A DNA stretch of 64,000 bases from Nonomuraea dietziae (GCF_014195505.1 NZ_JACIBV010000001.1:6882001-6946000), one strand, 5' to 3'; positions 27,978 through 37,555 are shown, numbered from the stretch's first letter. Translations and numbers: made by a program. The notes: generated from the sequence alone by a model not told the origin.

Positions 27978-28220
27978 TCACATCCAGCGGCCGTGCGGTC
28001 CCACCTGGCTGAGGGTGTGGAGAGCCGCCAGCAGCGTGACGCCGAGGCAGACCACCGCGAAGGAGCGCGGTCCTGGCCGCTGGATGCCCGCCCGTCGCCA
28101 GGCGGCCACCACCACGACCGCTGTGCCGGACGCCAGCAGCAGGTGCGCGCCGTGCTGCCACGGCAGACCCTCCCCGCCGCTCCACGCGAGGCCGTCGACC
28201 ACCCTGTGACCGACGGCCAC
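27978..28220 (-). pseudogene. Duplicated 3' fragment of the adjacent cytochrome b-like gene
   Basis: An 80-codon open frame (GTG 28220) whose product ends GAHLLLASGTAVVVVAAWRR then LLAALHTLSQVGPHGRWM. It parallels the last ~80 residues of the gene at 28258-28875 (GAHLLLAFVVAAALVVAWRR, then LLAVLFPLNQIWLHGPSM), and the DNA is also visibly similar. It directly follows that gene on the same strand, and a stop codon lies a few codons upstream, so it is a tandem partial duplication, not a complete gene. It might still be translated as a two-helix membrane peptide. Confidence 0.7.
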
Positions 28221-28257
28221 GTTGACTGGCCGGTCGTGTGAGGATCATCAGGGCCGG

Positions 28258-28875
28258 TCACATCGAGGGGCCGTGCAGCCAGATCTGGTTGAGGGGGAAG
28301 AGGACCGCCAGCAGCGTCAGACTGAGGCAGATCACCACGAAGTAGAGCGCTCTGGGCCGCTGGGCCCCCGCCCGCCGCCACGCGACCACCAGGGCGGCCG
28401 CGACGACGAAGGCGAGCAGCAGGTGCGCGCCGTACCACCAGGCGATCGGCGCCTCGCCCCGGATCCTCCCCGCGAACAGGTCGTCGGTCAGCGCGTAGCC
28501 GGCGACCGCGTTGAGCGCGCCCAGCACGAGGAGTGCGATCACCGGCACCGCCTGGAGGAACGCGCGGCAGGCCGTCAGGCGCAGGGCGACGCCCACCAGG
28601 AAGATCACCGACGACCACTGGTGGAGGTGCCGGATGAACAGGCCGCCGCGCACGTCGAAGCTGAGGTCCAGCACCGAGGCGTAGGCCGTGCTCATGGCGA
28701 TGCCCTTGAGCAGGTCGTAGGAGCCGTCGTAGACCACCTCCTCGGCGCTCGGCGTGTAGAAGAAGGTGAGGAAGGCGCCGGTGAGCAGGACGACGACGAA
28801 GCAGTAGACGAGCATCTCGCCCACCAGCCTCTGCTGGGGCCACATCTGGCATATTTCACCATGAACAAGGATCAC
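28258..28875 (-). CDS. QcrB-like cytochrome b N-terminal domain protein, degenerate
   Basis: 205 residues from GTG 28875; a Met 10 codons inside (MWPQQRLVGE) is an alternative. Four to five membrane helices. The segment FYTPSAEEVVYDGSYDLLKG with AYASVLDLSFDVRGGLFIRH matches the N-terminal region of actinobacterial QcrB, the cytochrome b of the bc complex. The following heme site is altered: QcrB has an IHHW-type motif and a downstream His, while this reads LHQW and then VALRLTACRAF. It is also less than half of QcrB length and no qcrA/qcrC is nearby. It probably does not bind both hemes; function unknown. Confidence 0.7.
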   Translation of the reverse strand: MILVHGEICQMWPQQRLVGEMLVYCFVVVLLTGAFLTFFYTPSAEEVVYDGSYDLLKGIAMSTAYASVLDLSFDVRGGLFIRHLHQWSSVIFLVGVALRLTACRAFLQAVPVIALLVLGALNAVAGYALTDDLFAGRIRGEAPIAWWYGAHLLLAFVVAAALVVAWRRAGAQRPRALYFVVICLSLTLLAVLFPLNQIWLHGPSM

Positions 28876-28892
28876 CCAGGAGAATAGGCCGG

Positions 28893-29393
28893 GTGACTGA
28901 CCCGAGAATCGATCCCCCGGCCGCCGGTGACGAGCGTGAGCTCCTCACCGCCTTCCTCGACTGGCATCGCGAGACCTTGGCCGTCAAGTGCGCGGCGCTG
29001 ACCGACGAGCAGTTGCGCGAGCGGGCGGTCCCGCCCTCCGCCATGTCGCTGCTCGGCCTGGTCCGCCATCTCACCGACGTCGAGCGCTACTGGTTCCGCC
29101 GCGTCCTCGAAGGCGCCGACCTGCCCGCCCTGTACTGGAATGACGTCGACGACGTCGAGTTCGACGTCGCGGACGTCCCGGCCGACGAGGCGCTGGCCGT
29201 GTGGCGCGCCGAGGTGGACGAGTGCCGCAAGGTCTCGGCGAACACGCCCATCGACGCTCTCGCCAAGGTCGCCAGGCGTGGAGCCCACTACTCGCACCGC
29301 TACATCCTCATCCACATGATTGAGGAGTACGCCCGGCACAACGGCCACGCCGACCTGATGCGCGAGCGCATCGACGGGGTCACCGGCGAGTAG
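28893..29393 (+). CDS. DinB/DUF664 family protein
   Basis: 166 residues, GTG start with a GGAG site. Four-helix DinB-superfamily protein: a metal-binding His in LGLVRHLTDVERYWFRRVL and two more in ILIHMIEEYARHNGHADLMR, the usual three-His arrangement. Related actinobacterial proteins are mycothiol-dependent transferases or of unknown function. It is divergent from the cytochrome b-like gene with only 17 bp between start codons, so the promoters overlap. Confidence 0.87.
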   Translation: MTDPRIDPPAAGDERELLTAFLDWHRETLAVKCAALTDEQLRERAVPPSAMSLLGLVRHLTDVERYWFRRVLEGADLPALYWNDVDDVEFDVADVPADEALAVWRAEVDECRKVSANTPIDALAKVARRGAHYSHRYILIHMIEEYARHNGHADLMRERIDGVTGE

Positions 29394-29398
29394 GACGC

Positions 29399-31097
29399 CT
29401 AGCGGATGACGATCTCGCCCGGCAGCAGGAGCGGGCCGTAGGAGGGAAGGCCGAGCTCGCCCGCGATCCTCGCGAACGGACCCCAGGCCTCCAGCCGCAC
29501 CCTGGCCAGCGCCGCCGCCTTGTCCTCGCTCGACTCGGGCCCCTTCAACCGCTCCAGCGGGTTGAGCCGCGGATAGGTGCGCACGGGAGCGTCGTCGGCG
29601 AGGCCCTGCCCGCTTGCGGGCCAGGCCGAGGGCGTCCTCCAGCCCGCCGAGCTCGTCGACGAGCCCGCGCTCGCGCGCGTCGGCGCCGGTCCAGACGCGG
29701 CCGCGAGCCAGCTCGTGCGCGCGCTCCCTGGTCAGGTGGCGTCCCTCGGCGACCTTGCCCACGAAGTCGTCGTAGATGCGGTCGAGCCAGGCGTTGACCC
29801 TGTCCCACTCCTCCGTGGAGAAGGACCGGGCCGAGGAGAACATCGCCGCGTTGGCCCCCTCGGTGATCATGTCGGTGGTGACGCCCGCCCTCTGCATCAG
29901 CCCGCCGAGCACGGCCTTGCCGCCGAGCACGCCGATGGAGCCGGTCAGGGTGCCGGGCTGGGCGATGATGACGTCGGCCGCCATGGCGACGAAGTAGCCG
30001 CCGGAGGCCGCGACGTCGCCCATGGAGACGATGACCGGCTTGACCTTGCGGGTGAGCACGACCTCGCGCCACACCGTGTCGGAGGCGACATAGGAGCCTC
30101 CGGGGCTGTCCACTCTGAACACCACGGCCTTGACGTGCGGGTCGCGCCTGGCCGCGCGGATGGCGGCGCTGATCGTGTCGGAGCCCATCGAACCGCCGCC
30201 GCCCAGCGGGCTGCGCCCGCTGCGGCCCAGCTTGATCATTCCGTGGCCGTGGATGAGGGCGACGCTGTCCGCCGTCGGGTTCGGCAGCTTCCTCACGGCC
30301 GCGCCGCGCGCGTAGCGGGAGACGAACTGCAGGTGCGCCTGGTCGCCCGCGGCCTTCTTGACCTCGTCGTACACCTCGTCCCTGTAGGCGAGCCTGTCCA
30401 CGAGACCCGCGTCGACGGCCTCGGCGCCGATGAAGGGACCCCTGTCGACCAGCTCGCGAACCTTGCCGGGGTCGAGCCGCCTGCCTTCGGCGATGCCCGC
30501 GACCACGTGCTCGAGGATCGACTCGGCGAGCCTGCCGTACGACTCCCTGTGCGCGTCGGTCATGTGATCCTGGGTGAAGGTGTTGGCGGCGGTCTTGTAC
30601 TCGTGCCGCTGCCCCACCTCGTAGGCGATGTCGAGCTTCTCGAGCGCGCCCTTGAGGAAGCGCTGCTCGAGGGCGATGCCGGTGAGGCCGACGTCGCCGC
30701 TGGGCTGGAGGTAGACGCGTTCGAAGGCGCTGGCCAGGTAGTAGGGGATCGTGCCCTGGCCGAACTCGCCGAACGTCTCACCGTAGGCGACCGTCAGCCT
30801 GCCCGAGGCGCGGAAGTGGGTGACGGCCTGGCGCAGCTCCTGCACCATCGCCAGGCCGAGCGGGTTCCCGCCGATCTTGACGATGAGAGCCTTGACGCGG
30901 GAGTCGTGCCTGGCGCGCTTGAGGCCCGACAGGACGTCGGCCAGGCGCGGCTTGCGCATGGTGAGAATCGCGTTGAGCGGATCGGCGGGAGGACCCGCGG
31001 TCAGCCCCTCGGTGAGGTCAAGCTCCAGCACCAGCGGGGCGGTACGCCGCTGGCGGAATCGGTCAACGGTGTCAACGATCGCCTTGGTCGCGTCCAT
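29399..31097 (-). CDS. sppA: Signal peptide peptidase SppA (67-kDa type), frameshifted near the 3' end
   Basis: About 565 residues if one extra base is removed. Start ATG 31097 with an AAGGTGA ribosome site. Tandem S49 protease domains: the N-terminal half provides the catalytic Lys (K168 in RHEYKTAANTF) and the C-terminal half the Ser (S365 in GDVAASGGYFVAMA), as in E. coli SppA, so the dyad is intact. SppA degrades leftover signal peptides at the membrane. After LGLARKRAG the frame is lost; deleting one of three C's at 29604-29606 (plus strand) restores LADDAPVRTYPRLNPLERL and a natural end GEIVIR. Without correction the protein would carry a long foreign Arg-rich tail. Confidence 0.88.
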
Positions 31098-31261
31098 AAA
31101 TGTCACCTTAAGCGACGCCCCCGCGCCCGCGAGCGCCCCCAACCCAACCATCTCGTACGGCAAGCCCGCCATGCTCCTCCGCAGGCGCGTGGTCCCCTCC
31201 GCCGAAGGCGCGCCGCCCAGCGGGACTCCGGCCGGGCGCCGCAACGGCGCCCGCAAGCGAA

Positions 31262-31291
31262 ACGGCCACGCCCGAAGGAGGGCGTGGCCGT
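31262..31291 (-). terminator. Terminator of the subtilase-CBM2 gene
   Basis: Perfect 12-bp stem (ACGGCCACGCCC / GGGCGTGGCCGT) with a 6-nt loop, 16 bp past the stop of the protease gene at 31308. Confidence 0.75.
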
Positions 31292-31307
31292 GATGCGCAC
31301 TGACAGG

Positions 31308-33014
31308 TCAGGCGGCCGTGCAGGTCAGCGTCGCAGGCGGGTTGTTCGCCCCGCCGCGCAGCTGCCCGTTGAACCCGAACTGCGCCGAGGCCTCGGGAGC
31401 CAGGGAGCCGTTCCAGCGGGCGTTCGTCACCGTGACGTCCGCGCCGCTCTGGGAGACCTTGCCGTTCCAGAGGGTCTGCACCCTCTGGCGGTCGGGGAAG
31501 GTCCAGGTCACCTTCCAGCTCTTGATCGGCAGCGTGCCGGTGTTCTTCACCGTGACCGAGGCCTGGAACCCGCCGGGCCACGACGCCTTGGTGGCGTAGG
31601 TGGCGGCGCACTCGATGCGCGGCAGCGCCTTCCAGACGTCCAGGCGCGGCGTGGTCAGCTGCTTGCCCGCGCTGGTGTAGGTGATCGGCTTGCCCGCGGC
31701 CTTGAACCTGGCGAGGATCTCCTCAACCGAGGCGTCGGGCAGCTTCTCCCTCATCAGCGCGAAGGCGCCCGCGACGTGCGGGGCGGCCATCGAGGTGCCG
31801 CCGAAGCCCGCGTACCTGTCGTCGGGCACGGAGGAGAAGATCGGCCAGCCGGGGGCGAACAGGTCGAGCATCTCGCCGCGGTTGCTGAAGGACGACACGT
31901 CGTCGGTACGGGTGCCGACCTGCGGGTACTCCACGTCGGTCGAGCCGACGGTCACCACGTTGGAGACGCAGGCAGGCCAGGAGACCGAGGCGTCGAAGGC
32001 CTCGTTGCCCGCCGCGACGACGGTGGCGACGTTCTGCGCGATCAGCTGGTCGACCTGGGCCTTGAAGTCGGCGCCGTCGCCGGTGTCGCAGGCGGTGTCG
32101 TACTTGCCGCCGCCGAGGCTGAGGTTGACCGAGACGATGCCGAACTGCTTGGCGATCAGGTTGACGTACGACATCCCGGTGAGGATGGAGGAGTCGTAGG
32201 CCAGGGCGCAGGGGGTGTTGGCGGGCCCGCCGCAGTACTCGGGGTTGGTGAACCTGCTGAACACCTGCACCGGCACGATGGTCGCGCCGGGGGCGACGCC
32301 GTTGGAGGGCTCGCGCTGCGAGGAGTGCGCCTTGCCCGCGACGATGCCGGCGACGTGGGAGCCGTGCGCGCAGATCCCGAAGGTGGCGTCGCCGGGCGCG
32401 ACGTTCTTCATGCAGGCGTCGGTGGTGGCGCTGGCCGCGCCCGCGCCGATCTGGAACGGCGCGCCGCTCGGGCACAGGGAGGTGGCGGTGTCGGCGGCGT
32501 TCTCGGCGGAGAAGCACGCTTCGGCGGCGATGCGGCCGCCGAAGAACGGGTGGTCGCCGTCGATGCCCGTGTCGAGGACGGCCACGGCCTTGCCCGCCCC
32601 GGTGACGCCCGCGGCCTGCGCCTTGTCGGCGCCGATGATCGGCAGGCTCCTGACCAGGTTGGGGGAGTTGAGGCGGTCCTCGCGGATGGAGACGACGTTC
32701 GCCTGGCCCGCGATCTTCTTGAACTCCTCGACGGTGCCCTCGTAGACGAAGAAGTCGAGCTTGCCCGCGAGCGCTTCGGGGGTGGGCGCGACGTTCTCGA
32801 CGCTGGGGGTGACCGCCTCGGCGGTGGCGGCGAGGGACTTGGCCTGCGCGGGGCTCTGCACCTGGACGATGGCCCTGTGCGTGCCGCTGATCCGCACGGC
32901 GGGGTCGAGTTTCTTGAGCGGGTCGTCCGCGGCGGCTTGCGCGGGGGCTGTGACGAGCCCGGCCGAGAGGGCGGCGAGGGTGGCCGCACCGGCCAGGAGA
33001 GACCGCAGTCTCAC
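31308..33014 (-). CDS. Secreted subtilisin-like protease (S8) with C-terminal cellulose-binding module CBM2
   Basis: 568 residues from GTG 33014 (CGGAGG site); a longer frame upstream has no family signal. Sec signal ~1-27 ending AQA, a prodomain to ~residue 125, then the S8 catalytic domain with Asp148 (VAVLDTGIDG), His217 (CAHGSHVAGI) and Ser in GGTSMAAPHVAG, so the triad is complete. The last ~100 residues are a family-2 carbohydrate-binding module (WPGGFQASVTVKNTG, IKSWKVTWTFPDRQRVQTLW, NGKVSQSGADVTVTNARWNG), with bounding Cys and conserved Trp. CBM2 is usual on cellulases and chitinases, not proteases, so this enzyme may be targeted to plant or fungal cell walls. A paralogue lies just upstream. 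Confidence 0.92.
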   Translation of the reverse strand: MRLRSLLAGAATLAALSAGLVTAPAQAAADDPLKKLDPAVRISGTHRAIVQVQSPAQAKSLAATAEAVTPSVENVAPTPEALAGKLDFFVYEGTVEEFKKIAGQANVVSIREDRLNSPNLVRSLPIIGADKAQAAGVTGAGKAVAVLDTGIDGDHPFFGGRIAAEACFSAENAADTATSLCPSGAPFQIGAGAASATTDACMKNVAPGDATFGICAHGSHVAGIVAGKAHSSQREPSNGVAPGATIVPVQVFSRFTNPEYCGGPANTPCALAYDSSILTGMSYVNLIAKQFGIVSVNLSLGGGKYDTACDTGDGADFKAQVDQLIAQNVATVVAAGNEAFDASVSWPACVSNVVTVGSTDVEYPQVGTRTDDVSSFSNRGEMLDLFAPGWPIFSSVPDDRYAGFGGTSMAAPHVAGAFALMREKLPDASVEEILARFKAAGKPITYTSAGKQLTTPRLDVWKALPRIECAATYATKASWPGGFQASVTVKNTGTLPIKSWKVTWTFPDRQRVQTLWNGKVSQSGADVTVTNARWNGSLAPEASAQFGFNGQLRGGANNPPATLTCTAA

Positions 33015-33113
33015 TGTGCCTCCGAGGGGGGTGATCCAATTTGTGAGGCTGAGTGTACAGATGTGAAATTTGATGTCAGAAGCGAAGCAAAGTGTCTTTT
33101 GGGTAACGCGAAG

Positions 33114-33142
33114 GAGGCCGGTCCCGTGGAGGGACCGGCCTC
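33114..33142 (-). terminator. Terminator of the second subtilase gene
   Basis: Perfect 12-bp stem (GAGGCCGGTCCC / GGGACCGGCCTC) with a 5-nt loop, 18 bp past the stop at 33161. It separates the two protease genes into two transcripts. Confidence 0.75.
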
Positions 33143-33160
33143 TCGGCTGCGTGCCGCGCG

Positions 33161-35170
33161 CTACTTGCCGAGTGCGGCGGTGGCCTTCTTCAGGCTCGCG
33201 CTGCTCGCCTTGGCGGTCAGCCGGACCTTCTCCGCGGCCTGGACCGGCGCCAGTGTGGAGGTGGCCCCGTGCGCCCAGTTGAGCCACGCGGCCAGCAGGG
33301 CGCGGTCCAGCTTCGCCCGCGCGCCCTTGGGGGCCTTCAGCACCCTGTAGGCCTTGCCGAGAGAGGAGGCCTTGGTCAGCTCGGGGAAGACCTTGCTCGT
33401 CTTGTGGGCGAGCTTCAGGTAGCAGGTGAGCGTCTCGTCCGACAGCTGCCCCGTGCCGCGGTAGACCTCCACTGCCCACTCCTTGGCCGTCATGCGGGTG
33501 CCGGCCGTACCGCGGGTGCACACGGACGAGGGAGCGGCGGGAGGTGTCGCGGTGACGGTCACCGTCACCGTCACGGTCGGCAGGGGGATGGGGGTCGGAT
33601 CGGGCTCGTCGCTCTCGCCTGGATCGTCGGAGCGGGGGTCCTCGGACCGGGGGTCCTCGTCCGTGGGCTCGGGGGAGGGGCCGCTCTCCGAGGGCGCGGG
33701 CGCGGGCCCGCTCTGGCTGACCGTCGGCTGCGGCGCGGCGCCGCTCGCGGCGGCCGCCAGGTCGAGGCGCGGCGTGGTCACCTGGACGCCTCCCGCCTGG
33801 TAGGAGAACGGCCTGCCCGAGGTCTTCAGCTTCTCGACCAGCGCGCCGATCGCCTGGTCGGGGAAGGCCGCCTTGAGCACGGCCAGCGCCCCCGCGACGT
33901 GCGGGGCCGCCATCGAGGTGCCGCTGTGGGTGGCCATGGCGTCGTCGGGCACAGAGGACTCGATGTCCACCCCCGGCGCGAACAGGTCCAGCAGCGGGCC
34001 CGAGTTGGAGAAGTCGGCGATGTGGTCGCCGTTGTCACTCGCGCCCACCGCGACGGCCGAGGAGACGCAGGCGGGGAACGTGGTGCCCTCGAAATACTCG
34101 TTGCCCGCGGCGACCACGGTCGCCACGCCCTTGGCCAGCAGGTCGTCGATCTTCGGCTTGAAGACCTGCCCCTCCTCCGAGGTGTCGCAGGAGGTGTCGG
34201 ACAGCTGCCCGCCGAGGCTGAGGTTCATGGCCGCGATGGGCGTGGCGGGCGCCAGCGAGGCGACGTGGTCGACGGCCAGGCGCAGCGACGACTCGAAGGC
34301 CATCAGGCAGGCGGCGGCGCCGCAGGTGTCCTCGTCGTTGACCCTGCTGAACACCTGCACGGCCACGATGCTCGCGCCCGGCGCGACGCCGCCCTGGCCC
34401 GCCGCGATGCCGGCCACGTGGGTGCCGTGCTCGCAGAGGTTCTCGCCGCCGACCAGGCACTTGGCGTACTCGGAGTCGGCCGCGCCCGTGCCCGTCATCT
34501 GGCTTTGGCCGTTGGGGCACAGGGACTCGACGCCGTCGTACTCGGTGGAGGAGAAGCACGCCTCGGCGACGATCCTGCCGCCGAAGAAGGGGTGGTCGCG
34601 GTCGATGCCGGTGTCAAGGATGGCGACGGCCTGTCCCGCGCCCGTCCTGCCCTCGGCGTGCACCTTGTCGGCGCCGATCACGGGGAGGCTGGAGATCGCG
34701 GTCGGCGGGTAGGCGCGGTCGCGGTGGATGGAGGCCACCCTCGGGTCCTCGGCCAGCTTGGCCAGCTCCTCCGCGGTGCCCTCGACGACGATGAAGGGCT
34801 GCGCGGCCGGCTGTGTCTCGGGCTGGAGCACGACCTGCGCGTCCTGGGCGGCGGCCTGGGCGGCGACGGGCGCGGTCTGCGCGGCGTCGGTGAGCTCGAC
34901 GATGACGCGGCTGGTCCCCTCGGCGACCGCCAGCCCCTCCTCGAGCTTCTCCTCAGGCCGGCCTTGGGAAGGCTGCGCTGGAGGGGGCTGCTCTGAGGAG
35001 GGCTGTTCTGATGGCGGCTGCTCGGGGGAGGGCTGTTCTGCCGGAGGTGTGCTCTCGGGGGGTGCGGAGGCGGTGGGGGCCGGTGTCGACGGAGGCTCTC
35101 CGGCGAGGGCCGGAGCGGCGGGCAATAAGGCCAGCAGGATCGAGCACACGATCAGGCGTCGAAATCGCAC
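33161..35170 (-). CDS. Secreted subtilisin-like protease (S8) with Pro-rich linkers and unknown C-terminal domain
   Basis: 669 residues, GTG start with a GGAGG site. Sec signal (LLALLPAAPALA), then a Pro/Ser/Glu/Gln-rich repeat stretch, a prodomain, and the S8 domain with Asp (VAILDTGIDRDH), His (CEHGTHVAGIAAG) and Ser (HSGTSMAAPHVAGA), so the triad is complete. It is a paralogue of the 31308 protease (same GADK and FFGGRI segments). Unlike it, it has an acidic Pro/Ser/Asp linker and a final ~110-residue Ala/Lys/Leu-rich helical domain starting VCTRGTAGTRMTAKEW that I do not recognise, in place of the CBM2. Confidence 0.9.
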   Translation of the reverse strand: MRFRRLIVCSILLALLPAAPALAGEPPSTPAPTASAPPESTPPAEQPSPEQPPSEQPSSEQPPPAQPSQGRPEEKLEEGLAVAEGTSRVIVELTDAAQTAPVAAQAAAQDAQVVLQPETQPAAQPFIVVEGTAEELAKLAEDPRVASIHRDRAYPPTAISSLPVIGADKVHAEGRTGAGQAVAILDTGIDRDHPFFGGRIVAEACFSSTEYDGVESLCPNGQSQMTGTGAADSEYAKCLVGGENLCEHGTHVAGIAAGQGGVAPGASIVAVQVFSRVNDEDTCGAAACLMAFESSLRLAVDHVASLAPATPIAAMNLSLGGQLSDTSCDTSEEGQVFKPKIDDLLAKGVATVVAAGNEYFEGTTFPACVSSAVAVGASDNGDHIADFSNSGPLLDLFAPGVDIESSVPDDAMATHSGTSMAAPHVAGALAVLKAAFPDQAIGALVEKLKTSGRPFSYQAGGVQVTTPRLDLAAAASGAAPQPTVSQSGPAPAPSESGPSPEPTDEDPRSEDPRSDDPGESDEPDPTPIPLPTVTVTVTVTATPPAAPSSVCTRGTAGTRMTAKEWAVEVYRGTGQLSDETLTCYLKLAHKTSKVFPELTKASSLGKAYRVLKAPKGARAKLDRALLAAWLNWAHGATSTLAPVQAAEKVRLTAKASSASLKKATAALGK

Positions 35171-35175
35171 ACGTC

Positions 35176-35199
35176 CTCCGAGGGGTGATGATCTCGGAG
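35176..35199 (-). promoter_or_regulatory. Hairpin covering the ribosome site of the second subtilase gene
   Basis: 7-bp perfect inverted repeat CTCCGAG / CTCGGAG with a 10-nt loop. On the minus strand its 3' arm overlaps the GGAGG ribosome site of the protease. A TACACT sequence just upstream may be the -10 element and is also found before the paralogous protease. Confidence 0.5.
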
Positions 35200-35214
35200 T
35201 GTAGAGAGATTTGT

Positions 35215-35238
35215 CCCGACAGCACAGGGGCTGTCGGG
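35215..35238 (-). terminator. Terminator of glgB
   Basis: Perfect 9-bp stem (CCCGACAGC / GCTGTCGGG) with a 6-nt loop, 16 bp past the glgB stop codon. Confidence 0.7.
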
Positions 35239-35254
35239 GTTTCTCAGTAAACGC

Positions 35255-37412
35255 TCACGTTGTCGTGGGCGGCGTCCCCTTGAGCCAGACCGCGCCCAGC
35301 GGCGGCACCACCAGGGTGGTCGAGTACGGCAGGCCGTGCCACGACTCCTCCACCGCCTCCACCGCTCCGAGGTTGCCGACCCCGCTGCCCCAGTAGTCGT
35401 AGGCGTCGGTGTTGAGCATCTCCTCCCACCGCCCGCCGTACGGCAGGCCCAGCCTGAAGTTCTCGTGCGGACCGCCGCTGAAGTTGACCACGCACGCCAC
35501 CGCGGACCCGTCCTCGCTCACCCGGAGGAAGGAGAAGACGTTGCCCTGGGCGTCGTCGGCGTCGATCCACCTGAAGCCGTCGGGCGTGCTGTCGAGCTCC
35601 CACAGGGCCGGTGTCTCGCGGTACATCCTGTTGAGGTCGCGCACCAGCTTCTGCACGCCGCGGTGCCCGTCGAAGTCGAGCACCCACCAGTCGAGCCCGC
35701 GCTCCTCCGACCACTCCGAGCCCTGGCCGAACTCCCCTCCCATGAACAGCAGCTGCTTGCCCGGATGCGCCCACATGAACGCGAACAGCGCCCTGAGCTG
35801 CGCGAAGCGCTGCCACTCGTCGCCCGGCATCTTGCCCAGCAGCGAGCCCTTGCCGTGGACGACCTCGTCGTGGGAGAGCGGCAGCACGAAGTTCTCGCTG
35901 TAGGCGTACATCAGCGAGAAGGTCATCTGGTGGTGGTGGTACTGCCGGAAGATCGGCTCGTGGCGCAGGTAGGCCAGGGTGTCGTGCATCCAGCCCATGT
36001 TCCACTTGAAACCGAACCCCAGCCCGCCCAGGTGCACGGGGCGCGAGACGCCCGGCCACGCGGTGGACTCCTCGGCGATCGTGATGATGCCCGGCTCCTC
36101 CCTGTAGCAGACGGAGTTCATCTCCTTCAGGAACTCCACCGCGTCGAGGTTCTCGCGCCCGCCGTAGACGTTGGGCGTCCACTCGCCCTCTCGCCTGGAG
36201 TAGTCGAGGTAGAGCATCGAGGCGACCGCGTCGACCCGCAGCCCGTCGATGTGGAACTCCTTCATCCAGTAGAGGGCGTTGGCGACCAGGAAGTTGCGCA
36301 CCTCGTTGCGGCCGAAGTCGAAGACGTAGGTGCCCCAGTCGGGGTGCTCGCCCCGCGCGGGGTCGGCGTGCTCGTAGAGCGGGGTGCCGTCGAAGCGGGC
36401 AAGCGCCCAGTCGTCCATCGGGAAGTGCGCAGGCACCCAGTCGAGGATCACCCCGATGCCCCGCTGGTGGAGGGCGTCGACGAGGTGGCGGAACTCGTCG
36501 GGCTTGCCGAAACGCGAGGTCGGCGCGTAGTAGGAGGTCACCTGGTAACCCCACGAGCCGCCGAAGGGGTGCTCGGCCACGGGCAGCAGCTCCACGTGGG
36601 TGAAGCCCATCTCGCTGACGTAGTCGGTCAGCTGCTCGGCCAGCTCCAGATAGCCGAGCCCCGGCCGCCACGACCCGAGGTGCACCTCGTAGGTGCTCAT
36701 CGGCGCCTGCTGCGGCACGGTCGCGTGGCGGGAGTCCATCCAGTCGGCGTCGTTCCACGCGTAGTCGGAGCGCTCGACCACCGAGGCGGTCTGCGGCGGC
36801 ACCTCGGTGCGCCTGGCCATCGGGTCGGCCTTGTCGCGCCACATCCCGTCGGCGCCGAGGACCTGGTACTTGTAGCGCTCGCCCTCTCCCATGCCGGGCA
36901 CGAACAGCTCCCAGACCCCCGACCTGCCGAGCGAGCGCATGGGGTGGGCCACGCCGTCCCAGTGGTTGAAGTCGCCGACGACCCTGACGCCCCGCGCGTT
37001 CGGCGCCCACACCGCGAACGCCGTGCCGTCGACGTCCTCGTGGCGCATCACCCTGGCGCCCAGCGCCTCCCACAGCCGCTCGTGCCTGCCCTCGCCGATC
37101 AGGTGCAGGTCCACCTCCCCGAGCGTGGGCCAGTGCCGGTAGGGATCCTGCATCTCGTACGGCTCGCCGCCCGCGTAGCGCACGCGCAGCCGGTAGTCGG
37201 GCACCTTGTCCAGACCCGCGACCGTCGTCTCGAACACCCCGTGCGCGACGTGTTTCAACGGGCGGGGCCTCGTCGTCGAAGACCACCTCGACCTGTTCGG
37301 CCAGTGGACGCAACGCCCTGAACGTGACTCCGCGCGGCTCCAGGTGCGCTCCGAGAATCGAGTGCGGGTCGTGGTGTGCGCCACCCGCGAGTCGGTCGAG
37401 CTCTGTCCTCAT
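35255..37412 (-). CDS. glgB: 1,4-alpha-glucan branching enzyme GlgB, frameshifted near the 5' end
   Basis: About 718 residues if one base is removed. Start ATG 37412 has an AGGGG site seven bases away; an ATG two codons upstream is too close to it. The first ~50 codons ([39 protein letters not shown]) are in one frame, and from [15 protein letters not shown] onward the protein continues in another. Dropping one base in the GGGG run at 37264-37267 gives DDEARPLKHV and a normal GlgB. CBM48 then GH13: Asp in [17 protein letters not shown], Glu in [10 protein letters not shown], Asp in [15 protein letters not shown]. It adds alpha-1,6 branches to glucan made by GlgE. A terminator precedes it, so it has its own promoter. 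Confidence 0.9.
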
Positions 37413-37555
37413 CGGCATGCCCCTAACCCTGCCCTATAGCGACCTTCCAACCCATGCCCTTGCCCGCTGTCGCCATGCGAATTCACACGAGCGGTATGTG
37501 GAAATACGGGCTTAACTATCACGATCGCTTTACATCACGCCCACACCGCGTGAAT

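Noticed and set aside
28222-28887. 221-codon plus-strand open frame opposite the cytochrome b-like gene
   Set aside because: Product is Arg/Gly/His/Gln-rich with no motif, and the minus strand encodes membrane helices with QcrB similarity.
29577-33350. 1257-codon plus-strand open frame opposite sppA and the first subtilase
   Set aside because: It crosses two convincing terminators and two genes with intact catalytic motifs, and its product is a low-complexity Arg/Gly/Val mix with no domain. Such frames are a by-product of high GC at third codon positions.
37264-37267. Programmed +1 frameshift in glgB
   Set aside because: No slippery codon or stop at the site that would mark a programmed event, and the same lesion type occurs in two other genes. 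An extra base is simpler.
35336-37321. 661-codon plus-strand open frame opposite glgB
   Set aside because: Antisense shadow: the product has no recognisable motif and the opposite strand encodes a clear GH13 enzyme.
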